Shown here in pieces: positions 17,709 through 26,421 of a DNA stretch of 64,000 bases. The notes below the pieces were generated by a model that saw only the letters and a program-made list of their open reading frames with translations, was not told where the DNA came from and did no database searches. The stretch is from Natrinema altunense (lineage in GTDB: Archaea > Halobacteriota > Halobacteria > Halobacteriales > Natrialbaceae), in assembly GCF_000731985.1 (NCBI RefSeq), contig NZ_JNCS01000011.1:1-64000 (forward strand), given 5' to 3'. Made by a program: the position numbers and the translations under genes. The stretch's first letter is position 1. The number at the start of each line of letters is the position of its first letter.

Positions 17709-18151
17709 GTCAGCAGCAACTTCAGCAACTGTCCCAGGAACTGCAGGAGATCGAAGAACAGATCGAGACCCTCCGGACGAACGTCGAGGCCGTCCAGCAG
17801 GAGAAAACCGAGGTCGACGAGGCGATCGAGGCCCTCGACACCCTCGAGACGGGGTCGACCGTGCAGATGCCGCTGGGCGGCGGTGCCTACCTGCGCACGA
17901 CCATCGAGAACATCGACGAAGTGATCGTCGACCTCGGGGCCGACTACGCCGCGGAGTTCGAGGAAGACGACGCCGTCGACGCCCTCGAGAACAAGAAAGA
18001 GCACCTCGACGACCAGATCGACGAACTCAACGCGGAGATCGCGGAACTCGAGACCGAAAGCGACGAACTCGAACAGCAGGCCCAGCAGCTCCAACAGCAG
18101 GCGATGCAACAGCAGATGCAGGGCATGGGTCAGGGACAGCCCGACGAATAA
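17705..18151 (+). CDS. pfdA: Prefoldin subunit alpha
   Basis: A 148-residue chaperone subunit that holds nascent proteins for the thermosome. Two long coiled-coil helices, residues 1-50 and 95-140, flank the beta-hairpin region (VQMPLGGGAYLRTTI), as in archaeal prefoldin alpha. The C-terminus is Gln/Met-rich (QQQAMQQQMQGMGQG), probably disordered. It is translationally coupled to rpl18a and followed 25 nt later by ftsY, a conserved archaeal gene order. Confidence 0.95.
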   Translation: MSQQQLQQLSQELQEIEEQIETLRTNVEAVQQEKTEVDEAIEALDTLETGSTVQMPLGGGAYLRTTIENIDEVIVDLGADYAAEFEEDDAVDALENKKEHLDDQIDELNAEIAELETESDELEQQAQQLQQQAMQQQMQGMGQGQPDE

Positions 18152-18176
18152 CGCGGCGTAGGGATTCCCAGTATCC

Positions 18177-19811
18177 ATGTTCGATAACTTGAAGGATAAG
18201 CTCGGTAGCTTCCGGAAAGACGCCGAAGAGGCCGCCGAAGAGAACGTCGAGGCGGTCGACGACGACGAACTCGAGGACGAAGAAACCGAGGCGAGCGACT
18301 CGGTGTCGACGGACGCGGAAGCGACCGATACGACCACCGAACCGGCGGCCGCCGAGTCGGCGACCGCTGCGGTGGAGTCGGATTCGGAACCGGAACGGGG
18401 CGCTGACGCAGCATCGGACGTGGCAGCCGAACCCGCGGCGACGGAGTCCGCCGGTGCGGACGCGGCCGACGCCGTCGACCGAGAGTCGGCGACCGAATCC
18501 GAGCCCGATTCGCCCGAGTCCGCCGATCCCGACTCGGTCGTGGACGGGGACGCTCCCGGCGAAGCGCCAGCCGAGACGGCGGCGCCCGAGGCGGAGCAGC
18601 CGCTCGAGGAGGACGAATCGGACGACGCCGACGACGGCGGCCGGACGGGTCTCGGTGCCCGAGCCAGATCCCTCTTTACCGGATCGTCCGACGGCGATTC
18701 GGCGTCGGACGAGGCGGCTCCCGAGGAGGGGAAGACCGCCGAGGCGACGCCTGACGCGGAGTCGACGGAGACGGCGGCCGTCGACGAAGACCCGGACGAT
18801 GCGGCGGCCAGTGAGGCCGACCCGGCTCCCGACGAGGCCGACCCGGCTCCCAACGAGGCCGACCCGACCACCGACGACACCGAGACCGAGGACGACGCCG
18901 ATGCCGGTGGCAACGCGACGGGGTTCGGAACGAAGGCCAAATCCCTCGTCAAGGGGAAGTTCGTCATCGAGGAGGAGGACCTCGAGGGCCCGCTACACGA
19001 ACTCGAGATGGCCCTGCTCTCGAGCGACGTCGAGATGGGCGTCGCCGAGGAAATCCTCGACAACATCCGCGACGAACTGGTCGGCGAGACCCGCACCTTC
19101 ACGACCTCGACCGGCGAGGTCGTCGAGGAGGCGTTGTACAACGCCATCTATGACGTGATCAGCGTCGGCCAGTTCGACTTCGACGAGCGCATCGCCGCCG
19201 CGGACAAGCCGATCACCATCATCTTCACCGGCGTCAACGGCGTCGGGAAGACGACCTCGATCGCCAAACTGAGCCGCTATTTCGAGGACCGCGGCTATTC
19301 GTCCGTGATGGCAAACGGTGACACCTACCGCGCCGGGGCCAACGAGCAGATTCAGGAACACGCCGACGCGCTGGACACGAAGTGCATCAGCCACGAACAG
19401 GGCGGCGATCCCGCGGCGGTGCTGTACGACGCCGTCGAGTACGCCGAGGCAAACGACATCGACGTCGTCCTGGGCGATACGGCGGGTCGACTCCACACCG
19501 ACGAGGGCCTGATGGACCAACTCGAGAAAATCGGCCGTGTCGTCGATCCGGACATGACGCTGTTCGTCGACGAGGCCGTCGCCGGTCAGGACGCGGTCAA
19601 CCGCGCCCGCGAGTTCAACGAGGCCGCGGAGATCGACGGCGCGATCCTGACGAAAGCCGATGCCGACTCCAACGGCGGTGCGGCGATCTCGATCGCTCAC
19701 GTGACCGGCAAACCGATCCTGTTCCTCGGCGTCGGACAGGGCTATGACGACCTGGAGCGGTTCGACCCCGACGAGATGGTCGACCGCCTGCTCGCCGACG
19801 ACGACGCGTAA
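18177..19811 (+). CDS. ftsY: Signal recognition particle receptor FtsY
   Basis: A 544-residue SRP receptor GTPase that docks SRP-ribosome complexes at the membrane. The C-terminal 300 residues hold the NG domain: TGVNGVGKTTS (G1), DTYRAGANEQ, LGDTAGRLHTD (G3) and TKADADSNGG (G4). The N-terminal 240 residues are an extremely acidic, Ala/Glu/Asp-rich region with internal repeats, much longer than in most archaeal FtsY; it may contact the salt-rich membrane surface or the translocon. The partner gene srp54 is at 39706. The start MFDNLKDKLGSF forms an amphipathic helix typical of FtsY membrane attachment. Confidence 0.96.
   Translation: MFDNLKDKLGSFRKDAEEAAEENVEAVDDDELEDEETEASDSVSTDAEATDTTTEPAAAESATAAVESDSEPERGADAASDVAAEPAATESAGADAADAVDRESATESEPDSPESADPDSVVDGDAPGEAPAETAAPEAEQPLEEDESDDADDGGRTGLGARARSLFTGSSDGDSASDEAAPEEGKTAEATPDAESTETAAVDEDPDDAAASEADPAPDEADPAPNEADPTTDDTETEDDADAGGNATGFGTKAKSLVKGKFVIEEEDLEGPLHELEMALLSSDVEMGVAEEILDNIRDELVGETRTFTTSTGEVVEEALYNAIYDVISVGQFDFDERIAAADKPITIIFTGVNGVGKTTSIAKLSRYFEDRGYSSVMANGDTYRAGANEQIQEHADALDTKCISHEQGGDPAAVLYDAVEYAEANDIDVVLGDTAGRLHTDEGLMDQLEKIGRVVDPDMTLFVDEAVAGQDAVNRAREFNEAAEIDGAILTKADADSNGGAAISIAHVTGKPILFLGVGQGYDDLERFDPDEMVDRLLADDDA
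18813..18875 (+). repeat. Three 21-nt tandem repeats inside ftsY
   Basis: Units at 18813-18833, 18834-18854 and 18855-18875 encode EADPAPD, EADPAPN and EADPTTD. They extend the acidic linker of FtsY and probably arose by replication slippage. Confidence 0.85.
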
Positions 19812-19891
19812 GCGTCTCGTCGCACGGTCGCAATCCAGTTAGCTCTCTTGCATTTCAGAAGACACTTATTATCCGTTTGAGACGTTTGTGT

Positions 19892-20527
19892 ATGAGCCGC
19901 CCTCCCTCTCGACGAACGGTTCTCGCGTCGATCGCGACGACCGCGGCGGTCGCCACGGGCGGGTTCGAGTCCGACCCGAGCGGCGCGACCGCCCCTTCGC
20001 TCGAGTCCGGCACCGTTCCCGCGGATCGGTACGACTGCAGCGACGTCGAGCGCCCCGAGCCCGACCGGCTCGACGGCACGGACGCACTCGAGTCGCTGCC
20101 GTATCCAGCACCGCCGTCGGAGGCGAACGCCGGCGAGGACCGCAGTCCGGCGGACGGCTCACGATCGTCGGCGGTGTACGGTGTGAGCCGGTACGTCACG
20201 GAGTTCGAGCGGGCGTATCGACGGAACGCGTTTCTCGCCCGGTACGGGTCGCTGGCGCGGACCGTCACGCTTCACCGGACGGCGTATCGGACGGCACCGA
20301 TCGATCCGTCCGGAACCGAGGATGCCGTTTTGGTGGCGATTCGGTACAACCTGACGAAGGGGACGCGCCAGTCGATCGCGGATCAACGCACCGAGTGGGA
20401 CGTCCGCGTCGTCTACTATCTCGACGAGCACGTCCTGCTCCGGGCGCGGTACGACGGCGTCGCCGAGGAGTTGTCGTTCGACCCCGACCCGCGGGCGCGG
20501 GGGACGCCCGTCGCCTGCTTCGACTGA
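19892..20527 (+). CDS. Tat-signal exported protein of unknown function
   Basis: A 211-residue protein beginning MSRPPSRRTVLASIATTAAV, an Arg-Arg signal sequence. The position where a lipobox Cys would be expected reads ATGGFES, so it may be released or have lost lipidation. The mature part contains a central basic/aromatic stretch (EFERAYRRNAFLARYGS) and ends with a single exposed Cys. A TATA-like CTTATTATC at 19865-19873 is about 24 nt upstream of the ATG, so transcription is probably leaderless. No family was recognised; the layout resembles haloarchaeal lipoproteins. Confidence 0.68.
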   Translation: MSRPPSRRTVLASIATTAAVATGGFESDPSGATAPSLESGTVPADRYDCSDVERPEPDRLDGTDALESLPYPAPPSEANAGEDRSPADGSRSSAVYGVSRYVTEFERAYRRNAFLARYGSLARTVTLHRTAYRTAPIDPSGTEDAVLVAIRYNLTKGTRQSIADQRTEWDVRVVYYLDEHVLLRARYDGVAEELSFDPDPRARGTPVACFD

Positions 20528-20903
20528 CCGGTCACGAAGCGGACGCCGGTCGGAACGCGCTCGCGGGTGGCCACCCGTGGGTTCGGCGGTCGATCGAGGT
20601 CGTGTGACGGGTTACACGGTACCGGGGACGATTGCCGCTATCACCGACGCATCCGTACTTGGGATGGCGCCGACTGACGCGTTGTGGCGCGCTGTCGTCG
20701 GTTTCCGTTCGGCACCGTCGCCAGCGGTCGACCGAGGGTGCAACACTTGCCGGTGAAAGCGATCCACGTCATGATTCGCCGAGTTACGCGGGTGTATAGT
20801 CGTGGGGTGGTATTACCCGCTAAACGATGGTCTTCCAAACGAATTCCCGTGCTGCCGGACGCGTCGGTACTTCTGTCGCCGGACGAACGACGAGGTGGGT
20901 CGC
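20528..20903. other. Non-coding region upstream of the siroheme reductase
   Basis: No credible gene. It would hold the promoter of the reductase-FrhB operon; an AT-rich patch near 20795-20820 (GTGTATAG and GGTATTAC) is the best candidate, implying a leader of about 90 nt before the GTG start. No riboswitch or repeat was recognised. Confidence 0.4.
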
Positions 20904-22604
20904 GTGAATACAGTCGAACGACACAAACAGGAGAAACATCCCCTCGACGTCGTCGACGATGTCTACGACTACGCCGACGAGGGACTCTCCTTCGAGGAAA
21001 TCGAGGACCGTGCCGGCGGCGGCGAGTGGGAGCGCCTGAAGTGGGCCGGCATGTACGCCCAGAAGCAGGAGGGCTACTTCATGATCCGGACCAAGGTGCC
21101 GGGCGGGAAGCTCACGCCCGAGCAGGCCGAAGTGATCGGCGAGGTCACCGACGACCTCGCGGTCGCCCCCGAGGAGTACGGCGGGGAGGAACAGAACGAA
21201 CTTTGGGGCGACGCCTACCTCGACATCACGACCCGACAGGACATCCAGAAACATTGGATCCGCGTCGAGGACGTGCCCGAGATGTGGGACCGCTACGACG
21301 AGGTCGGCCTGACGACGGTCCAGGGCTGCGGTGACTCCGCTCGGAACGTGCTTGGCTGCCCCGCGGCCGGCCTCGACGATCACGAGTGTTTCAACGCACA
21401 GCCGGTCATCGAGGCCGTCTCGGACTTCTTCACCGAGAACCGCGAGTACGCCAACCTCCCGCGGAAGTTCAAGATCACGATCACCGGCTGCGCCCACGAC
21501 TGCGCACAATCTCAGATCAACGACGTCGGGCTCGTCCCCGCGAAGAAGGAGATCGATGGCGAGCACCTCTACGGCTTCCATGCCCGCGTCGGTGGCGGTC
21601 TCTCCGACGGCCCGCGGATGGGCTCGGAGCTCGACGTCTTCATCCGGCCCGAAGACGCCGTCGAGTTCTGCCGCGCCGTCGCCCAGACGTTCAAGGAACT
21701 CGGCGACCGCAACAACCGGGGCGTCTGCCGCATGCGCTACCTCGTCGAGCAGTTGGGGGCCGAGAAGTTCGAGGAAGCCGTCCGCGACCGCTGTACCGTC
21801 GACTTGCCGACCGGCGGCCAGAACCTGACCGTCGGCTACCAGGGCGACCACGTCGGCGTCCACGAGCAGAAACAGGACGGGCTCAACTACGTCGGCTTCA
21901 ACGTCATCGCCGGCCGCATGGGCGGCGACGAGTTCGCCGCGGCGGCCCGCGCCGCCGAGAAGTATGGGACCGAGGACGCCACCGTGCGCCTTGCGACCGA
22001 TCAGAACTTCCTGATCACCCACATCCCCGACGAGAACGTCGACGACCTGCTGGCCGAGCCGTTCGCACAGGAGTACAGCCCCGATCCCGGGCCGTTCTCC
22101 CGCGGCGCGGTCGGCTGTACGGGTAACGAGTTCTGTAACTACGCCATCATCGAGACGAAAAAGCGGACCAAGCGCTGGGCTCGCGAACTCGACGACCGCA
22201 TCGACGTGCCCGACGACATCGAGGCTATCCGAATGCACATGTCCGGCTGCTCGGCCTCGTGTGCCCAGCCACAGATCGCCGACATCGGTTTCCGCGGCGA
22301 GACGGTCAAACTCGAGGACGAGAACAGTACCAACGCAGAGGGCGACGACATCGTCGAAGGGATGGACTTCGGCCTCGGTGGGTCGCTCGGAGCGGACAAC
22401 GAGTTCCTCGACTGGGTCGAGAACGCCGTGCCCGCCGACTCCGTGATTCCGGCCTTAGAGCAACTGTTCGAGGCCTACTCGGCGGACCGCGACGAGGGCG
22501 AAAAGTTCTACGAGTGGTGTCGCGGCGTCGACAACGAACGGCTCCGGACGATCATGCAAGGAGCCGATGCGCCGGTCGCACGGGGTGTTGCCCATGGGGA
22601 TTAA
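20904..22604 (+). CDS. Siroheme- and [4Fe-4S]-containing nitrite/sulfite reductase
   Basis: A 566-residue ferredoxin-type assimilatory reductase doing a six-electron reduction of nitrite to ammonia or sulfite to sulfide. It shows the two-fold repeat of the family and the C-terminal cluster motif: GCTGNEFC near residue 405 and SGCSASC near 448 bind [4Fe-4S] next to siroheme. A second Cys motif, GCGDSARN/TGCAHDC, lies in the N-terminal half. The start is taken as GTG 20904 (VNTVERHKQEK); the upstream open frame lacks family character. It overlaps the next gene by 11 nt. Nitrite and sulfite enzymes cannot be told apart by eye. The adjacent F420-type partner and nearby sulfur genes make sulfite worth testing. 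Confidence 0.9.
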   Translation: MNTVERHKQEKHPLDVVDDVYDYADEGLSFEEIEDRAGGGEWERLKWAGMYAQKQEGYFMIRTKVPGGKLTPEQAEVIGEVTDDLAVAPEEYGGEEQNELWGDAYLDITTRQDIQKHWIRVEDVPEMWDRYDEVGLTTVQGCGDSARNVLGCPAAGLDDHECFNAQPVIEAVSDFFTENREYANLPRKFKITITGCAHDCAQSQINDVGLVPAKKEIDGEHLYGFHARVGGGLSDGPRMGSELDVFIRPEDAVEFCRAVAQTFKELGDRNNRGVCRMRYLVEQLGAEKFEEAVRDRCTVDLPTGGQNLTVGYQGDHVGVHEQKQDGLNYVGFNVIAGRMGGDEFAAAARAAEKYGTEDATVRLATDQNFLITHIPDENVDDLLAEPFAQEYSPDPGPFSRGAVGCTGNEFCNYAIIETKKRTKRWARELDDRIDVPDDIEAIRMHMSGCSASCAQPQIADIGFRGETVKLEDENSTNAEGDDIVEGMDFGLGGSLGADNEFLDWVENAVPADSVIPALEQLFEAYSADRDEGEKFYEWCRGVDNERLRTIMQGADAPVARGVAHGD

Positions 22605-24285
22605 CGGCGAGGACGAGCGGCGCGGGGCCGACCGACGGGAGGCCTCGAACGGATCGAGCGGGGAGCGAAGCGACCCGCGAGGGAGCGAGGATGAACCCCG
22701 TTTCCCCCACGTCCCGGAATCGGACGACGATGACGACGCCGTCGTCGTCCCCGACGCCGAGGGTGGCGCGTCCCGGTCCCGGGCGAACACCGACCACGAT
22801 CGAGAGGGTGCCATCGCGACCGACGGCGGCGCGAACGCGGCGGGCGACGGTTGCTCGCCCGACACCTGCACCTGCGGCGAGAAGACCGCCGAACCGGCGG
22901 TCGAATCGACCGGCGACAAGCGCGTCGCTACGGACGGAGCCGGCGCGGCCAACGTCGACGAGATGGGCGACCTCGGCGACCTCGAGTTCACCGAGCCGGC
23001 CGAGCACGTCAGCCAGGACGTCTACGACGACGCACCCGACACGCGCGTCGGGGTTCCCGAAGGCGTCGATCTGGAGACGCCAACCTACTCGATCCGATCG
23101 CGGATGAACGACATCGAGACGCCCGACGAGAAGACCTGGTTCATGGAACTGGACGAGGCGGTCATCGACGAGGGCCGCTGTATCCAGTGTGGAACCTGTG
23201 TCGCTGCCTGCCCGTCGGACTCGATCGGCGTCGGCGACGACGGCCTCCCCGAGCTGGTCAAGATGTGTACGGGCTGTTCGCTGTGTTGGGACTTCTGCCC
23301 CCGCGGGGGCCTGCGATACGAGCGCCAGTGGAAGATCACCGGCGGCGACGACAACGTCACGGGCGCGGGCGATCCGATCACGGAGTTCTCCGCCAAGGTC
23401 GAGGACGACTGGACCGACAACGCACAGGACGGCGGCGTCGTCACCGGCGTCCTCGCGACGCTACTCGAGGAGGGCGAGATCGACGGCGCGCTCGTCGCCA
23501 CCGAGAGCGACGAGGAGGCCTGGAAGGCCGAGAGCTACCTCGCGACGACGACCGAGGAGCTCATCGAGAACGCCGGCACCGTCTACAACCAGACGCTGGC
23601 GCTTGGCAACCTCGACCTCGAACAGTGGGAGCACAAACTCCCCGACAAGGACTGGGACGACCTCTCGCTGGCCATCGTCGGCACACCCTGCGAGATCGAG
23701 GGCATCCGCGCCCTGCAGGACTTCGAGTGGGATTACCAGGCCCAAAACGAGGGCATCCGCGCAGTCGACTACACGATCGCGCTGATGTGTACGAAGAACT
23801 TCAACTACCACAGCCTCATGGGCGAGCAACTCGAGGCACAACGCGGCATCTCGCCGTCGGAGATCGGCAAGATGGACGTCCTCGACGGCAAGATGATGGT
23901 CTACGACCACGACGGTGAGATGATCGTCGAGGAGGACATCGAGAACTTCCACGACGCCGCCCTCAAGGGCTGTGACGAGTGTGCCGACTTCACCGGCTTC
24001 TGTTCGGACATCACCGTCGGCTCCGTCGGCTCGAGCGACGACTACTCGAGCGTCATCATCCGAACCGAGCAAGGGATGAAGGCCTGGGAGCTGACCGAGC
24101 CGAAACTCGACTACCACGACTTAGAGGACAAGTCCGCGGTCGGCAAGCTCCAGGGCTGGGACAAGAAGAAGGCCTTCGAGAGTTTGGAGCGGCCCTTCGA
24201 CCCAGACGCGCCGCGGTTCATCGAGTACACGGACCACGCAGAGAACTACGGCACCGAACTGAACCCCCACGACTTCGGTCACTAG
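22594..24285 (+). CDS. FrhB/FdhB-like F420 hydrogenase/dehydrogenase beta-subunit with two [4Fe-4S] clusters
   Basis: A 563-residue protein. After an acidic, low-complexity N-terminus (residues 1-170, including CSPDTCTCGEK) come two ferredoxin-type clusters, CIQCGTCVAACP near residue 196 and CTGCSLCWDFCP near 226. The FrhB core follows, with VGTPCEIEGIRAL and a C-terminal Cys group (KGCDECADFTGFCSD). FrhB proteins pass electrons between F420, flavin and Fe-S clusters. The ATG at 22594 overlaps the reductase stop, so the two are coupled and this is probably its electron donor. In methanogens such a module is fused to a sulfite reductase (Fsr). Flavin and F420 binding are inferred from the family. 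Confidence 0.85.
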   Translation: MGINGEDERRGADRREASNGSSGERSDPRGSEDEPRFPHVPESDDDDDAVVVPDAEGGASRSRANTDHDREGAIATDGGANAAGDGCSPDTCTCGEKTAEPAVESTGDKRVATDGAGAANVDEMGDLGDLEFTEPAEHVSQDVYDDAPDTRVGVPEGVDLETPTYSIRSRMNDIETPDEKTWFMELDEAVIDEGRCIQCGTCVAACPSDSIGVGDDGLPELVKMCTGCSLCWDFCPRGGLRYERQWKITGGDDNVTGAGDPITEFSAKVEDDWTDNAQDGGVVTGVLATLLEEGEIDGALVATESDEEAWKAESYLATTTEELIENAGTVYNQTLALGNLDLEQWEHKLPDKDWDDLSLAIVGTPCEIEGIRALQDFEWDYQAQNEGIRAVDYTIALMCTKNFNYHSLMGEQLEAQRGISPSEIGKMDVLDGKMMVYDHDGEMIVEEDIENFHDAALKGCDECADFTGFCSDITVGSVGSSDDYSSVIIRTEQGMKAWELTEPKLDYHDLEDKSAVGKLQGWDKKKAFESLERPFDPDAPRFIEYTDHAENYGTELNPHDFGH

Positions 24286-24389
24286 CGCTCGAGCAACGGC
24301 CGCGTCGCCCCGGCTTCAGTTCCGGACACGATTTTCACGCCGCTGGAGGCGGCCCACGGCATTTCAGTACTCATCAGCTATCGTTTAGC

Positions 24390-24530
24390 ATGCGCGTTCG
24401 AGTGAGTCGACTCGGCGTTCTGGGAATCTTCGGAATTATCGGCGTATGGACGAACGAGCCAGCGCTGTACGCTCTTTTCGCGCTGTTCGTGCTCTTCGCC
24501 AGCGACCGAACCATCCGGCTCCCGATCTGA
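24390..24530 (+). CDS. Tiny hydrophobic membrane protein
   Basis: 46 residues, MRVRVSRLGVLGIFGI followed by GVWTNEPALYALFALFVLFAS and a short basic end. One or two membrane helices separated by an Asn-Glu-Pro turn. It resembles the small GILG/NPALYALF-type membrane proteins found across haloarchaea; function unknown. Confidence 0.6.
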   Translation: MRVRVSRLGVLGIFGIIGVWTNEPALYALFALFVLFASDRTIRLPI

Positions 24531-24986
24531 AACGCCGGAACGACTGAGTGACGCCACGAGGCCGGTCGTCGGCTTCCCGGCTCAGATCACCCTCCGGACA
24601 GCCGACCTGTTGATAGTCGACCGTGCTGCCGATCAGCGGGACGGGTTTCGCGGTACCCGTCTCCGACACTCTATCTCGATGCCACGCCGTGAACGTGGCG
24701 GCGTCTCCGGGTCGAAATCGGTCCCGAGTGACACCGTCCTTCCTCGCTGTATACTTCAGATTACACTACCGAATCGTTCGCGCCGTTCGTCGTTTAAGTA
24801 CCTCTGGTCACAAGGTGAAGAGATGACGGGAGAACGCTGTCTTCTCGATGTAGTCTCGTTCCCCGGCCTCGGGTATCGACGCGAGCGTCGCGACTGACGG
24901 TCGACCCCGCCGATCGAGGGGGCGCTCGCACCGATTCGTTCGCCGCCTTCAGCGGACTTATTTCTGCTGCAGGGCAACCACGATCG
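24531..24986. other. Intergenic region without a confident gene
   Basis: Plus-strand frames here lack haloarchaeal protein character. A TATA-like GTTTAAGTA (about 24791-24799) stands about 27 nt before an ATG at 24823 that opens a 24-codon frame (MTGERCLLDVV...). This could be a leaderless micro-ORF or chance. Nothing else recognised. Confidence 0.3.
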
Positions 24987-25592
24987 ATGACATCCGATGC
25001 CAGTATTCGGGTCGCGGCTTCGGCCGACGCGGCCGCCGTTCGCGACATCTACGCGCCGTTCTGCGAGTCGACGGCGGTTACCTTCGAGGAGACCGTCCCC
25101 GCCGAGGCGGAGGTCGCCGATCGGATCGCGTCGACCCTCGAGCGCCATCCGTGGCTCGTCTGCGAGATCGACGGTGCGGTCGTCGGGTACGCCTACGCGG
25201 GGCCGCTGCGCAAACGGCGCGCCTACGAGTGGGTCGTCGAACTCTCGGTCTACGTCGCCGATTCGGCCCGCGGGGCCGGCGTCGGTCGCGGGCTCTACGA
25301 ATCGCTGTTCGCCGTCCTCGAGCGCCAGGGCATTCGGGACGCCTACGCCGTGACGACGGTCCCGAACCCCGAAACCGAACGGTTCCACGAGCGGCTGGGG
25401 TTCGAGCGTCTGGTCGACTTTCCGGCGATCGGCTACACCCAAGGCGAGTGGCAGGACGTGGCCTGGTGGCGGCGACCGCTCGCCGAGAAAACGGAGCCGC
25501 CCGAACGGCCGCGCCCGTTCCCGGCGGTTCGTGAGGACGACGACTGGGAGACCCTCGTCCGGACGGGCGAGGACTCGCTCGAACTGTCCTGA
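24987..25592 (+). CDS. GNAT-family N-acetyltransferase, phosphinothricin-acetyltransferase type
   Basis: A 201-residue acetyltransferase. The acetyl-CoA loop ARGAGVGRGLYESL near residue 95, the catalytic-site block VTFEETVP near 35, and NPETERFHERLGFERL near 133 match the Bar/Pat subgroup, whose members acetylate small amines such as methionine sulfoximine or phosphinothricin. About 35 extra C-terminal residues are Pro/Glu-rich. It is monocistronic, convergent with the HAD gene. The natural substrate in haloarchaea is unknown. Confidence 0.85.
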   Translation: MTSDASIRVAASADAAAVRDIYAPFCESTAVTFEETVPAEAEVADRIASTLERHPWLVCEIDGAVVGYAYAGPLRKRRAYEWVVELSVYVADSARGAGVGRGLYESLFAVLERQGIRDAYAVTTVPNPETERFHERLGFERLVDFPAIGYTQGEWQDVAWWRRPLAEKTEPPERPRPFPAVREDDDWETLVRTGEDSLELS

Positions 25593-25608
25593 CCGAGCCG
25601 TCGGCCGA

Positions 25609-26298
25609 TCACCGTGTCAGTCGATCCGCCACCGCCGCGAGCCCCTCGGCGATCAGATCCGGCTCGTCGCCGAAGGGTTCCCAGGGTGTTCCCTTCCGGT
25701 CGAGCCAGACCCCCTGCATTCCCGCGCGGATCGCGCCCTGCACGTCGAACCACAGCGCCGAGACGTGGACGAGTTCGTCGAGCGGCGTCCCCGTCCGTCC
25801 GGCGGCGTGGCGGTAGAGTTCGGCATCGGGTTTGAACGTCTCGAGTTCGTCCGCGCTGATGGTATCGACGAGGAGGTCGCCGATGCCGGCGTGGTCGACC
25901 ATCGACTCAAGCATCTCGGGAGTGCCGTTCGAGAGGACGTACGTGTCGTAGCCGGCCTCGTGCAACCGCTCGACGCTCTCCCGGACGTCGTCGAAGACCT
26001 CGAGTTCGTGATAGACCTCGAGGATGGCCTCGCGCTCGTCGGCGGGGAGGTCGATCCCGTGAGCCGCGAGGGCGTAGGCGAGCGCGTCGCGGTTGATCTC
26101 GTAGAACGTCTCGTCGGACTCGAGGTGGTTCGCGACGAGCGTGTACTGTATCGATCGCTCGCGCCAGGTCCGGGAGACGGGGTCCGGATCCGGGATCTCC
26201 GCGTGGTCCGCCAGTGCGCCGACGGTTGCATCGACGTCGACGAGCGTGCTGTAGGAGTCGAACGTGACCGTCGTGACGCGGTCGGGATCGAATGCCAT
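25609..26298 (-). CDS. HAD-superfamily hydrolase, haloacid dehalogenase type II-like
   Basis: A 229-residue HAD protein. Nucleophile motif TFDSYSTLVDV at residues 11-21, motif II LSNGTPEML near 123, Lys in ETFKPDAELY near 155, and the acidic motif WFDVQGAIRAG near 183 form the complete type II set. Members are 2-haloacid dehalogenases or phosphatases; the preserved Ser-Asn-Gly motif fits the dehalogenase group. It is divergent from thiE, with 123 nt between the starts, so a thiamine-linked phosphatase role is a weak alternative. Confidence 0.85.
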   Translation of the reverse strand: MAFDPDRVTTVTFDSYSTLVDVDATVGALADHAEIPDPDPVSRTWRERSIQYTLVANHLESDETFYEINRDALAYALAAHGIDLPADEREAILEVYHELEVFDDVRESVERLHEAGYDTYVLSNGTPEMLESMVDHAGIGDLLVDTISADELETFKPDAELYRHAAGRTGTPLDELVHVSALWFDVQGAIRAGMQGVWLDRKGTPWEPFGDEPDLIAEGLAAVADRLTR

Positions 26299-26421
26299 AC
26301 CTTCGTTATCCCGCGGAGGCTCAAGAACCTCGGCCGCTCCGTTCACCACCGAGACGGTGAGACGGTCCGCTGAGCTACGTCGACCGATACCGCTTAGTGT
26401 GACCACCGACTGGTATCGGCC

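Noticed and set aside
24823-24897. Leaderless 24-codon ORF starting MTGERC
   Set aside because: The promoter spacing is good but the peptide is too short and unfeatured to call a gene; mentioned only in the intergenic entry.
26299-26421. Possible TPP riboswitch before thiE
   Set aside because: The 123-nt divergent region lacks the conserved CUGAGA and ACCUGA elements and is too short for two promoters plus a riboswitch.
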